A program made the translations under genes and the position numbers. This document shows positions 25,074 through 38,099 of a stretch of DNA of 64,000 nucleotides, one piece after another. The DNA lies in the NCBI GenBank assembly GCA_003342815.1, contig PTEX01000298.1, forward strand, positions 620,001-684,000, given 5' to 3'. Below the pieces are notes generated by a model, which saw only the letters and a list, made by a program, of their open reading frames with translations, was not told where the DNA came from and did not search any database. This stretch comes from Eudromia elegans. Lineage: Eukaryota > Chordata > Aves > Tinamiformes > Tinamidae. Each line of letters starts with the position of its first letter. The stretch's first letter is position 1.

Positions 25074-25993
25074 AAGGTATTGCAGTCTTGCTTCTGAATA
25101 TAATTATTCCTGTGTAGACTATTAGTGCTCTGCCTTTACCTCACCTGGTCTGTATTTGTCCAATGTGGTATCTTTTCTGTCTCTTAATTGGATGGTCTAT
25201 GAAACAACTGAGTACAATGCAAATTGAAAGATATGAATTTTATATAGAAGATAATTTCTGTGTGACATTATCTTTAGTGAATATTGCAGGAAATCTATTT
25301 CTGCTTGCCAATAAAGATGAATATTCTAATAATTATTGACTATAAATTAGGAAAGCTTTTGGAGTCAGGTAAAAATTTGAACAAACGCTAATGATTTTTC
25401 TTACTATTTATTCATCTTTTGCTATCAGACAGATTTTTATGGATCATTACAAATGATGAAATCTGAACAAAATTCTTTGACTTGACTGAAGCAGGGCTCG
25501 TTTGTATTAATTAAAGACCTGGCTCATATCTTTGGATTTTCCCATCCTGACAGAACAGGCACATTTCTCAAGAATATTTTGAGGTAAATATTCCTGTTTC
25601 TTGATGTTTTGACACTTCTATTTAATCATTTTCTTACCTCCCTGGACCACCTAAGCACTAGGGCTTCTGTAGGAGTGATTCAGCCCATGTAGGGAGTGGC
25701 CATGAACAACTCTTCTAGAGTTTTCTTCTGGAAGTCACTCATTCCATGGTTTACTGTTCTTTAAAAGTTGGTTGTAATTAAACCCTTGAAGCATAAACAA
25801 AAGTTTGAATGAAAGGATATTAGCAGAGAATATGAGCACAGTACCAAGAGAACAGTTCATCACCAGATGAACTAAGTTTTCATTCTTCAAATTGAAAAAT
25901 AAATTTAAGTAAATTATTATATTTTATTTTCATCAATCAGTTGATTAAAACTTCCATCTAATGCCATCTGTTTGACATTTTGATGACATATTG

Positions 25994-26021
25994 ATAGATA
26001 AATTTTGTCAAATTTATCTAT
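25994..26021. repeat. Perfect 12-bp inverted repeat, 4-base loop
   Basis: Arms ATAGATAAATTT (25994-26005) and its exact complement (26010-26021) flank TGTC. It could extrude as a hairpin. There is no T-run or GC stem to suggest a transcription terminator. Confidence 0.9.
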
Positions 26022-26099
26022 TGCAAAAAATGAAGCTTATTAGATTGGCATGTTATGAACCAGATGACTTTATTATGCTGTGTAGCTAAATGCACTTAA

Positions 26100-26375
26100 G
26101 GAGAAAAGAAAAGAAAAGAGAAGAAAAGAAAAGAAAAGAAAAGAGAAGAAAAGAAAAGAAAAGAAAAGAAAAGAAAAGAAAAGAAAAGAAAAGAAAAGAG
26201 AAGAAAAGAAAAGAAAAAAGAAAAGAAAAGAAAAGAAAAGAAAAGAAAAGAAAAGAAAAGAAAAGAAAAGAAAAGAAAAGAAAAGAAAAGAAAAGAAAAG
26301 AANAAAAGAAAAAAGAAAAGAAAAGAAAAGAAAAGAAAAGAAAAGAAAAGAAAAGAAAAGAAAAGAAAAGAAAAG

Positions 26376-26406
<31 letters not shown>

Positions 26407-26437
26407 GAAGAAAAAAGAAAAAAGGAGAAAAGAAAAA
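26100..26437 (+). repeat. Long AAAAG pentanucleotide array
   Basis: About 340 bases of AAAAG units with occasional AAAAAG, AGAAG or GAGAAG variants, mostly near the ends, and one N at 26303. Lys/Arg/Glu and Phe/Leu/Ser frames over it are translation of the repeat. Variant-rich ends with a cleaner centre are typical of a microsatellite that still expands internally. A-rich pentamers often grow from the A-tail of a retroposon, but no element body is recognisable on either side. Confidence 0.96.
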
Positions 26438-28481
26438 CCTCAAAAAGTTCTTTGTCTTCCCCAAAGCAGCCTGATCTTAATTAAACTCACTTAATTTAAT
26501 TAAAACTATTATTCAAATGTACTATCTTGCAATGGAATTAAGAAGATGGAACTTTTATTTTCCTTTCCTTAAAATTAACTACTGTATGCGGGTTATACTG
26601 ATTAGATAACTGAGCACTGTGCCCTGTTATTGTGAAATCAGCACTGTGGGATTCATTAGGGATGTACTGTATTTCTACTGGAAGAGCTATTATTGCATGG
26701 CTTGAAATACAGTGGCATCCAGAAAAAAACGCTTGGCATAGCCTGACTTCCATAGATTTTGGAAACCACATGAGCTCTGAGCTGGCTGTGTTCAGCTCAG
26801 ACTGGCCATTTCAGAACAACCTGTTCTGCATCATGGGCTGATCATGACCATTCGTTAAAAATCTTTGATAGTGCCTGAAGCCAATTATACTGCCCATAAA
26901 CAGGCAAAAGCAGCTGCTGGGTTCTGCTGGCAGTTTCCACAGATGCTCCTTGTTTCTTCAGCAGGTTACAGATATGAAGAAATGTTCAGGCAAGTGCTTA
27001 GCATGTGAAACTGCACATTGATGTTTAGGCTTTCTTGTTAGAAACGAGTGATTTTATTCCATCAAAAATGAAGCATATGTAACAGTCATTAGCAGGAAAT
27101 ATCTGTTGTCCAGTAAAGTAAACTTCTTACTGCATATATTCTGCTAAGTGCTGGTTATTGGTGACTGAAGGGTAACTGCTGCAAACTCAATTTGAAATGC
27201 AGTACCTTTGCAGAAATAACACATTTTATTGGGAGATATGTATGAGTATCCAGTAACTGTCTTGGTGATTTCCCAGTATCTTAGAAAAGACTTCCAGCAG
27301 TGAGATTTCAGTGCTTTTGGGGATGGGGATCTGGCATATGCCAGACTACACAGACCTATAGGAGTCGTGCTTTCTACAGCAGTTGGCATGATATCTGATA
27401 CAAGCAGGAATTAATAAATATACCTATTTATTTTTTTGATAGTTTAGAATTTGTGGTAATATGGATTGAGTGAAACAACCCTTAACTCTACTCCCCAGAT
27501 GGCTTTTGTTTCTATATTCCTTATTCTCAAATTGTTCCAAGAATCCAAAATTCCTGTCCAAAACTGCATGTTTCTTCTCTCTGATGTGCAGTTTTTCAGC
27601 TGCATGAACTGATCAGGTAGTTAGTTTCTATTTACTCTTAGAAAATCTCCACAATTGCACACAATCTAGGCTATGGCTTTTGCTGAAATTTAAAGGCAAC
27701 ATAAATATACATATTTTACCCATATTTAAAATGTATCATGGCTTTTACATCAGCATGAGCCCATTGCTTTAGGGAGCACTTCATCAGCCGTTGTTTCCTT
27801 TCCACTCTCCTTCATGCTCAGAATTCCTGCTCAGCTCCCTTGTCATGGCTCCTCTGAAAAAGCACAGCATCTGCCCTTGCCAGTTCACTGCACGGGGCAG
27901 GTTAAAGAAGCCATTTACCTTTTGCATTGCCAAAACTGTGATACTGGCTCACAGCAACTCATGTTGCAACAAAATATTCCTAGAAAAAAAATCTAGTCCT
28001 GGGGGTAATAACTCCCTCTCAGAAACTTGCATTTGGCTTTTAAAACAGTCTGAGGAAAATTAGTTCTCAGACTAGAATCGACAGTCTTCATCCTTTCGAA
28101 GATTATCCTGATTGACTTAGTCAGGGACGACACATGAATTACAATTTGCTTTCTCTCTCAGCCAGACAGAAATATACTCGCAGTCAGGCACAGATTCACC
28201 TGTGATGAATTACGAACTATTTAGAATGAAACTCCTCTTACAAGGGTGATAATAAACTGAGAGGAAAAAAAGTGGTAATGAATTTCCTCTATTAAGAATG
28301 ACAAAGCAAAATTTTAATAATTTGGAAAATGAGTCTCCTGAAAGAGCAAATTGTTTAATTATGCCAAAAAACTCAAAAAACCAAACCAAAACATCAAAAA
28401 AAATCAGCTATTTTTAAAAACCTCAGAGAAGAATATTTATGTCATGGGAAATCCAGAATAATAAGTGTGTATGTGTGCTCA

Positions 28482-28516
<35 letters not shown>

Positions 28517-28879
28517 CTTTTCAAAGGCTTGTTACAAGGTAAATCATCAAGGACGAGCCAAAACCCAAAGACTCTGGACTCCTTTTCTTGTGTTTTCAGA
28601 CCAAAAGGAAAATATCACACGTAACTCTGCCTGTACAATGTTTGGGGCACTTGGAATTCACTTCTAGGTAACAAATCTTCAGCACTGGGGCACTAAGTCA
28701 CAGTGACCAAGAGTTTCTGTATATTGCCCAATATCCCTGACAGCCACTTCCAGAATTATCTTCAGAAAGCTTTTTCTAAAATATGGCTTGCATCTTATTT
28801 CCTGTTATTTTAGTGAGCAGTTATCTTATTGTTTCTCTTGCATGGGCAGCAGTTCATTGCTATCCTCTCCGTAACTATC
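26438..28879. other. Gene-free segment
   Basis: AT-rich, low-copy sequence with a GT microsatellite at 28485-28512. No exon, RNA gene or transposon is supported. Confidence 0.55.
28485..28512 (+). repeat. GT dinucleotide microsatellite (14 units)
   Basis: A clean run of GT units flanked by imperfect TATG and TGTG bases. It would be expected to vary in length between individuals. Confidence 0.95.
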
Positions 28880-30340
28880 CTATTGCTATCCTTTTTCTAG
28901 ATGAAATACACTCAGTTCTTTCAAAAGCTTTCCAATGCACTACATTTACAGAGAGTTTCTTGCTCTTCTTTAGACTCTCCCTTATTTATTTTTATCTTTC
29001 TTGACAGATAATGAAAATTAATTGGAGCATTCTATAGCATTCTATCTGAGGGCTCACTAGTGCAGAATGAGGGCGTACTGTATTTTAATGCATCCTTGCA
29101 ACAGTTTTGTCTTTTTTTTTATTTTTACTTTTTCTGACAGCAATACACAGTTGAGTTGTTTCTTGTCCAATATGTCCCTCAGATAATTTTGAGTAGCACT
29201 GCTGCTTACGTAGCTGGTTGCACTGTCCATTCAGTATCTCCTCCCTAAAAGTGGACAAGTATCTCAGTGAAATCTATTGTGTCTCTTTCAGGCTCTTTAA
29301 ATTGCCACAGTTCTCTGTAATTTTCCAGAATTCATAGAAGTTCTTTGCAGTCTTTCCCATTTTTGATGCCATTCATTATCTCAAAAACACACTTCCCAGT
29401 TCTTCCTCCACATTATGTATGAAGATGATGGCTTTTGTCCTCAACACAAGTCAAGCTCCCAAGAGATTTCTGCAGGATTCTACTTTGAGATGCACCCTAA
29501 TTTGATAGCCAAACATGGATAGCTCTTTTGATAGTAATCTTCAACCTGTTGCCATTAGTGTTAGTAATAACTAAGCCAGAATTTATCACACTTATTAGGA
29601 AAATATTATATAAGAATATAATGAACTAGAAGTCCTGCTCAAGCATTTGCTGCTACATCCTACACAGAAGGCATTTATCTGTCAAAGAAAAGAAATTTAG
29701 AATAGTTTGATACGACAAAAGCCATATTAGCTTCTTACATTGTCTCGTTATCTTCTAGATATCTTCTCTGAAATATTTATTCTGAAATATTTCAGAAGAT
29801 CAAAGTCAGTTTGACTGAGCTGTAATTCCCTGAGTTCTCCTTTTCTTCCTTTTTAAAAGATAGGTACTATATTTATCCTACTCCTCTGGGACCTTCCTGA
29901 TCTTCCATGAATTTTCAGATGTAATTGATTATGGCTCAGAAATTGCTTTGGCTAGTTCTAAGATGGATTTCTTCAGGCCTTGCTAACTTGAACACATTTA
30001 TCTTATCCAAATGTTATTTAGCCTGTCCATCTTTTCTTCCAGATTGAGTGCGTATTCCTTCATTAAAATTAATTTTTAAAATTGTGGTCACAGTTAACCT
30101 TTTAGTGAAGACTGAATCAAAGAATCACATATTCAGCATTCTGTGTAACAGTTGCTCTTCCTAGACCTTTTTTTTGATTATTATTATTAATAATAATTCA
30201 TATATATTTTTGTTGTTTTTATGTTACTTGCTAATTTAAGCTTATTTTTCACCCTAGTGCCTCTGAATGCACTCCTACGTTTTTTGCTTTAGTATGATTT
30301 AGTATTTTCAGATTCCCCCAGGGAGTCAATTTTTTGTGCT
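28880..30340 (-). mobile_element. Ancient CR1 LINE, about 1.5 kb, highly diverged
   Basis: Read on the plus strand, the segment follows the reverse complement of old amniote CR1 from the 3' part of ORF2 backwards. TTGCTCTTCTTTAGACTCTC (about 28967-28986) and GGGCTCACTAGTGCAGAATG (about 29050-29069) correspond to the 'ctcttctctggactctctcc' and 'gcctcaccagtgcagaata' stretches. Further on, 'AATTCCCTGAGTTCTCC' (about 29823), TCCTCTGGGACCTTCCTGAT (about 29882) and CTTGCTAACTTGAACACATT (about 29979) match the RT-domain coding stretch of old reptile CR1. Order and spacing are kept, but every block is diverged and no long frame remains, so it is far older than the copy at 24030. The boundaries are approximate: homology fades before 28880 and after about 30340. 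Confidence 0.85.
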
Positions 30341-33300
30341 TTTATAGATAACCAGAAACACCAAAGTATTTCTTTCTAACCTTTTTGCATTTATGGATTT
30401 TAAAATATTTTACAGTTAAGATGCAGAATTCTGAAGCAAAATTTAGATTACTAGCAATAAAAAGTTATCTTTCGTTGCATTTCTAGGAACAGTCCACTTA
30501 CCTCAGAGTTGAAAACCAGTTGTCTAAAATTTTCCTATGCAGCTTATTCCCAGCTCTTTTAACATATATTTACAGCTAAATGTGAGTACATATGGCTCTG
30601 TTTCCCTGTTGTCACTTTCAATTCCAGGACAAATCCTGTTTGGTGTTCACTATCCCAGTATATTACAGTGCAGTTCAAGACAGAATAGCAGCAGATTAAG
30701 CTTGCCTGAGCTGAACATTTTTCTCCACTGGCAAAGTTCTTTTGTATTTCTCTCACTTTAGATAGTGTCATAATGGATTCCTCTACCTCTCCTACATATT
30801 ACCACTTGATGTAAGTTAGTATGAGAGTAAGTTAGTATGCTCCTGGGTAGCAGTCAGCATCCCTTTTCTTTTGTTTTCTTAAAGAGAAGATGAAAACATT
30901 CTCCACAAACACTCCACAAATGACAATTTGGTTATTATTTTACTTCAGTGGATCAATAAAGGATGAATGTTTTTACTCATTAATAAAGTCTTCTATATAT
31001 TCAGAGCAGATGCTTGCATAAAATAGTTGACTTCTTGATGTATAATCATCTGTCTTAGATTTCCAAGCCAGCAGAATTTTCTTCTTTAAAGACTGAGCTC
31101 TGAATCTTATGTATTGACTTCAGGTCTAATGAGATCTGAAAGTGCATGGTCTGCACAAAACCCTTTCCTTATCCATTAAAACGCAGCACACTTTGTGCTT
31201 GGAGGCCTCAAAGATGGAAAAAGAAGACGACATATCCTGTGAGCATTGTTTCCCCCCAGATCATGCATTTTATTTAGAGAATTCTGCAGGAATCATTTTT
31301 TTTCACAAATCCTGGACATCTATCTACCTAGATAAAGCTATGGAAGGATCCTTCTGACACAGGATACAGAACTTGGCTCAGGAAATGCTACTGAAATGTG
31401 ACTCATTACTCTATTAATAGATTTTATGTCAGCCAAAATATGTAAAAGAAATAGTCATGCATTTTATGCTGACACTTAAAAACAGTCAAGGAACTTCTTA
31501 AATGTAGCATGAAAGTTGTGAAAATAACTAGTGTTCTTGGGAGGTAACCTTTCTCAAGTATGCTATTTATCAAGTGACTCAAGCCATCAGACAAGAAAGA
31601 TTATGTCAGTTCCTCAGAAATTGTGCCTAAGCAAAAATGCAAGTATGACACAGGCCTTCATGACTAACAGAGGCACACACTTCAAAGACTTTCAGAAGAA
31701 CAAACCAAGAATGGAAAATATAGGACAGGGTTGGGTGACATCATATGCTGGTTCACAGGTGGGCTTAATGTACCGCATAGAGATGGACTTTGATTTCAGG
31801 AGATACTAAGAATGTGATTTTTTTTTTTTTGGTAACTTTTTTTTTTGTTTTTTGAACTGACTCAACCACTCTTGAGAGGTTTGGGTTTTTTTTGGATAGT
31901 AGGCAGGAACTGGGTCAACTGGGTCTTTCAGGTCTTCCTGTCATCCTGTGTATCTGCCTACTATGATCAAATAATCAGTATAAGCAAAAATAGTTTATAC
32001 GTTGTTTTATAGAGCTCTTTTTTTGATTGTAATTTATTGCATCATGTCAGATCTACTACATATACAGCCAAACACCCAAAGGTCAAACATGCAAAACAAG
32101 AGCTGGGAATAGATACATTTCAAAGAAGACACCACATCTGTTTTCCAACCTACTGTACGGAACTGGATTCCAGTGATTCAGATTGATAACGTAAACAGTC
32201 CTCTGCATCCACTCAGAATCCTTGCACATCTCCAGGCAGAGGTGCAGAGACTGGCTATAAGTAGTAAATTGTAAAAAAAGCACATCAGTTACAATTAAAT
32301 AAGAATAGATCCACCTCACTGTGTCCAGTTTAAGCTCACAGTTACATGCTCTAATTTGGGTGTTTTAATTTTCAAAATTAATTCTCCGATGATTTGTAAT
32401 TACAGCTCTTGTAGATTCAATGTCAGCTGGAAATTCTGCTCAGGCTTGTTGAGTATGAAAGGTAGTTTACTCCAGCTGCATATTAACATACGATCTCTCA
32501 TTAAATTATATGAAAAAAGGGATAAATACTGATCAAAAACATCTGCCAGCATTTAAAAAGGTCCTATCTTTCCAAATTCATTTAGTATTCACTATAATAA
32601 CAGTAATCAAAATAAATTTATGTGGTGTTCATCATATTTTATATAGGTGCTGCATTGTAATTTAGTATTAATTAATGAACATGTTATCATAGATATTCCA
32701 TATTGCACTGAGTTTCTATATGCTAAAAACAGCTATGGGACAGTTGGTCTTTTGAGCTGGTTACTTATTACAGGAGCTATTGTAATATAAATAAATTCTT
32801 TAGAGGTCATAAAAAAAAAACCTTGCATGAATATGAATAACAGATGATTCAAATACCAAAGCTTTCAGAATATGTCTGGAAAATGTGAATACTCTACTTG
32901 TTTGACTCAGATGAGTTTTACTTGAGGAACACAGAAACTTGTGGCTTTGGGACTGATGTAAGTGAATCAAGAAACGACAAAGAGAAATAGGAAAGATCCT
33001 AGGAGGATTTTGGAAGGATCCTCAGCGTCTGGCATATTTTATAGTGTTCATTTTAGAATAAAAAAAAAAGAGAAAGATTGTTAATATTTCAAGGGAAGAC
33101 AAATGCATGAGATATGACAGACTGACATGTTCTATTGAAGTATGGTAGGTAGGAAGGTGCATGTCTGAACTGTTATAGCTTAAAAAGCCCAAAAAAGATG
33201 AATCTAACCATTGTACTGGAGTGGGATGATTTTTTTGAGCATCATACAAGTGTCTGAATAGCTTTGGATCACTGTCGGGAGCTGTGAAGAAGCTTTCTCT

Positions 33301-36300
33301 TCTAGGAGAAAAAGAAAATAAAAACAGGATTATGGGAGAACATAAAATGCTTTACAGTTCTCCTTAGTGGGATGGCCTGAAATGATGCCTATCCAATGAC
33401 TGCACATGTCACTGAACTAAACCTGAGGCACACTTTTTATATAGTTGGTAGGAAATGGTATTTCCCAAATTCCAAGTTTTGTCCAACATTAACTAAAACT
33501 TCAGGTGACAGAGTCTTCCCTTCTCCTTTGCATATTAATTAAATGTTCGTTGATGCTTTTACAAATCTAATGCTGCCAAATACAAACAAATAAAATACAT
33601 ATGGGGATAGAGTTTCTAACTTATCTTGCTGCCACTGAAAAACCTCTATCTGAAAATGACTGTGAGAAGCACAATGTCTAGCACAGACCTGAACCTGACA
33701 TCAGAAGCTGATTCTCAGTAAATCTACAATACATAGGATGTATTCAAGTGGCTTGGGGCTCAGCAGTTGGCCTTCTGGAACTGTGGTGCATCACCAAGTA
33801 AGACAAAGGACACAGATCTTCAAATGCAATGAAAGTTGTTTTTCTTTTTTTTCCTTTTTTTTTTCCCACTGAATTCCTATGCATCTTAGATATTGTCTCT
33901 GTTGTGATTCAGACAAAATTCTCTTTGTCCACTACTCCCTTCTTTACTGAACAATAAGACTTTATTAACTTTTCAACTTTTATCAGTAGTTACAAGTACT
34001 CTGGCTTCATTCAGCCAGCACCCAGAAAGACATAATTGATGCTGTATTTGAGGATTACTATATAAATACAGAATAAACTGGATACTTTTTAATACTTTTC
34101 AACATCTCCATGAAAATGTTAATCTCCATGAAAAATCAGAAAAATCATACAGATAGCAGGAGTTTTCATACTAGCAAACTAACAAACAGAAAGATTAGCT
34201 AGTACAATCCTACTTTAATACAATAACTAAGGTTTACTGACTTTTAGTAATTGGACAAGTTGTATTTGCATGGTTTATGGTATTTATTCAGTCTTTAAGC
34301 TGACTTACAACACTTGACTCCACTGAGAGCTATGTACTGTGTTAAAATGTTGACATTATTCCTGGAGAATAAAAAAAAAACCACCTCTTTTCGATTATAT
34401 ATCCAAATACATCAAAACTTTGTTTCAAATAACATTGCATTTACAACCAAATAAAAGTCTACAGCAGATTGTATGTTTTATGGATCTGTAAAAAGTATTG
34501 TATGGTTCACAGAGAAACAGTGTGGAGTTCAGCTGGAAGCTTCACTTTTTCTGACCAACTCCCTTTTCTAAACCTTTTATCCCCACAGAATTACTCCGTC
34601 ATCCATGACTGTGCTCATAAAGCACTCACAAATAACAACAGGAGAGTAGGTTCTCATAATCAGAATAGTCTATTCAGGTAATGAAAATAAAAACTTCTTG
34701 AATTGGTAGAAGTTTTATCATTGAAATTAATTTTGACAAAAAATTAAGATACTCAGTACCTTTTGGCATACAATATTTGCTTATCATAAGACTTCATATT
34801 TTGGTCAACTCACTTGATCATTTTACACGAAGTCCTTCAATGAATTTGCTTTTTGTAATGAAAAAAAGTTACTGAAAAACACATAGTTATGCTTAGATAT
34901 TCCAAATTTTGTACCTTGAGAAAGTCTTAATCTCAGGCACCACAAAGGAGTATAGCTTAAAATGCATAACTCAGTGTGAGAGCTGACCTGTCATTTCTGT
35001 GGATCCTATGGCACGTGGGGCTTATTAACATGAAGACTAGTGCTCTGTTGTATTTCTCTGGGTCTAGGTCTTACAATGTTTTGGAAGGTATTTCTTTTGT
35101 ATGATTTAGAGATTTTTAGGGTGCTGGGCTGGATGCTTATCCTACATGCAGGGATTGTAGGCAGAACCTGAGTTGAAGAAGTGGAGAGGTAAAGTGTAGG
35201 TCTTGACTGAATAGAAATCTTTGCAGGAAGGATTGGGCTCTGCGATAGAATCTTGCAGACAACAAAAATAAAGCTTCCCTGTGAACAAAAGAGCCATTTT
35301 TAAATCTGGTATGAGATTCTTTCTTTTGATATTACAAGCACTTATAATGTGTTGAAATTTCAGTTGAATTATTTCCACACGTCATCCTGGTCACATATTC
35401 CATATTCATTTATGAAAACGTATCTTCTTTTTCATTATATTGTTCCTTGATTCTTTTACTTCTGGGATATCAGACTCTATTTTCCTGACTGGGTGAATTT
35501 TTAGCTTTGTCTGCCTCCCTCTGAAAGTGCTGAGATGGTGCTTTTGGGTATGTACTGATCTAATTTCAGGATGTCTGGCTCAACAATTAACCTACTGTCA
35601 GATAAGACTGTGAGTTTGCTACGTGTGAAATTTTAAGTTTGCATCACTACAGGCTTGATCTACGAATCACTTGCTCTTTTGTTGTTTTACACAGACCCCA
35701 AAACTATCAACTAGGGACAGTATTTTAAAATGCCAATGTTATATTGGAGGATGTAACTGTATTTGCCAGTCTAGCAGCTAAGAGCGTTGGGTTGCCATAT
35801 GGCTTATTTCTCATTTCCACTATATGAGGTATAAGACTCATAGCGTCCTCTGATGTATATCAGTAGATACATTGGTTTTGAGAGTTCAAAAGTGTTACAG
35901 TAAGAGCTTGTGACCAGATGTATTTGTGTTGTAATCTTTGGGATGATGTTATAGCACAGCAGCCCACAATTTGTTTTCCCATTAAAACGTCACAGATGTC
36001 ACAGCTTGGGGAACTCCATAGGTATAAAGGTGGGATTTAGCAACAGCAAAAAGTAACTTTTTTTTTTATTGTAATTTCCAACTTTCATAATTATGTCCAT
36101 CCCTACTTAATCCTCTTTTTTTCCCTAGCTAATTACCATTCTGTTCCCTCCCTCAAAATATTTTTTTTTATTTTTGTGGGTTTTTTTCATTAATCCAGTA
36201 TGTCTGTAGCTGAAATAAATAAAAGTCATTCATTGATGACGTACAAACATTAAAAATGCTAAAACAATTGCTTTAAAATTTAAAGGAGTAATGATTCACT

Positions 36301-37339
36301 GATATGCATTTTTAATAAGCATAAATTATTGAGTTGGCTTGGTAGCGCAGCTACAGTTTAGAGATGGACTCATGGTCCCTCAAGAGGCTGTAGCCCCATG
36401 TTAGAGTGTACTCTGCCAGCTGGTCAAGCAGTAATATTGCGTCAGGTGCAAGAGTAAATTTACCTACAATAAACTGTAGAAGTTATCAAGAGGAGGTAGA
36501 CTGTTTGCAATGCATGAAGTACAGGAAGAGTAACACAAATGGAAAAAATGATGCTGCTTTTTGAGAAACTGGAAGAAGGAAGCCCAGTGAAGACAGTGCC
36601 TTGGCAAAGGAATAGGCATAAAATGATGTTTCCTGTATCTGCGCCTTTGTCTTTGCTTCGGTTCCCATGTGTTTGTGTTTCCCTTCCTTTCTGTTTTACA
36701 AATAGTTTTTGTATTATCTACTTACCTAATTCAGCTCATTTTGTTGATATAATTAGATGCACTGAGAATTATATTTTCTTATGTTTTTTACATTGTTCTT
36801 TGCATAAAACAAATCTAGACTGTGCTCCCCTCAGGCTGTTTCTCCTAAGAAATAGTTTAAGCTCCAACAATGAAACTGGACTCCAAATTAAGCCAGTTGG
36901 ATTGCTTATCAAGACGTCACTAAGAATTACTTCCTTCCAATAGTAACAGTTGATGTAACGAAATTTGCAGATCATGATTTGTAAGATGAATGAGTTTGTG
37001 AAGAGACAGACGGTCATTAAGAATGTAGAGCCATATCTTTGAAATTCCATTTATATAAAGGCTAGTATACATTTTAGGTCAAAGCAGCATACACATTCCT
37101 GGCACAAATTTTGACTCCTTTTGCTTTTAAAGAGAATAAATAATTACCAAAAATGCAAAATTATGAATTGCATTTCTACCAATGCACCCAGAATGATTCC
37201 TGCAAATCGTGCAGTTCTTTGAATGCAGTCCTTCATTTTGCCCAGTTACCTACCAGGCATCTAGGAACTGTTCCCTGGAACATAGAGAAAAGCTGACTTT
37301 ATCCATATGACAAATTCCATTCAATTTTCTGGAAGAACT
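30341..37339. other. Gene-free segment
   Basis: Low-copy AT-rich sequence. It holds T-rich runs (31820-31890, 33840-33870, 36060-36190) and a 16-base-period duplication at 30811-30839. No frame over 92 codons on either strand has a recognisable product. Confidence 0.55.
30811..30839 (+). repeat. Short direct duplication, period 16
   Basis: GTAAGTTAGTATG occurs at 30811-30823 and 30827-30839, separated by AGA. Confidence 0.85.
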
Positions 37340-38099
37340 GTTATTAGTCTCATATTAGTTATAACTGTCAATGAAAACAAACCAGCCTAATATTGTGAGG
37401 AAGATTTAATTCTCACTTGCAACAGCTTAAAGTTAATTTCCACTAACTTCTATTTAATCATTCTTTTCTTTGATGTAATTGAATTTGGCCTAAAAAAAAA
37501 AATCACACCAATTTTGTTGAATTAAAACATTTTTTTTCACTTTTGAAATATTGCCTAAGAAGTTGGTACAGTTTTGATGATGGGAAGATTATTGTAATGA
37601 TGCATTTTGCTGCATGTCTTACACATTAAGACAGAATATAACATGCAATAGACTATAAACCCATTCTTTGTATTGCTTAGCTATGCATCTAGCTGTATTG
37701 AAAGCAGAAAATATTGATTATAGGTTAAAGGCAATTAAAATAATGGACCTGTAGCTGGCAGAAACTATCAAAGGGTTCTTGGCACTGAAAGCATTTACCA
37801 CATAAGCAATGACTGTCAAATTTAATGAGCAAACATATTTTCCAGGAATAAGCATTTAATATTCATTCAACTATATTTTACAGAATACAGGCTTTATTAA
37901 ATTTGTGAGTGGACTATTTTTAAAGAGGAAAAAAGAGGAAAAAAGGGATAACAAGGATTCTAATTACAATGGTAAGTGATTCACAGTGTTAAGGAATCAC
38001 ACAGCCACTAAACTAAAGGGAGGCATGAAAGAAGAGAGACAGTCTTAGGCCACTTGTAATGGAAAATTCTTGCTTTCTGCAGAAGTCTTAGGGCATTAG
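37340..38099. other. Nonrepetitive AT-rich stretch, candidate conserved noncoding DNA
   Basis: The stretch lacks simple repeats over most of its length and is dense in TAAT/ATTA cores (homeodomain-type sites), for example around 37430-37490, 37720-37760 and 37815-37900. This is the composition seen in many conserved noncoding elements of vertebrate gene deserts, but composition alone is weak evidence. No open frame is of note. Confidence 0.25.

Larger units (their letters stand above)
24472..26099. other. Gene-free segment with a T-run gap
   Basis: AT-rich low-copy sequence. A T run from 25030 is followed by 14 Ns (25051-25064), then more T. A 12-bp-arm hairpin lies at 25994-26021. No gene is supported. 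Confidence 0.55.

Noticed and set aside
26090-26494. Lys/Arg/Glu-rich 134-codon frame and its antisense partner
   Set aside because: Both are translation of the AAAAG array.
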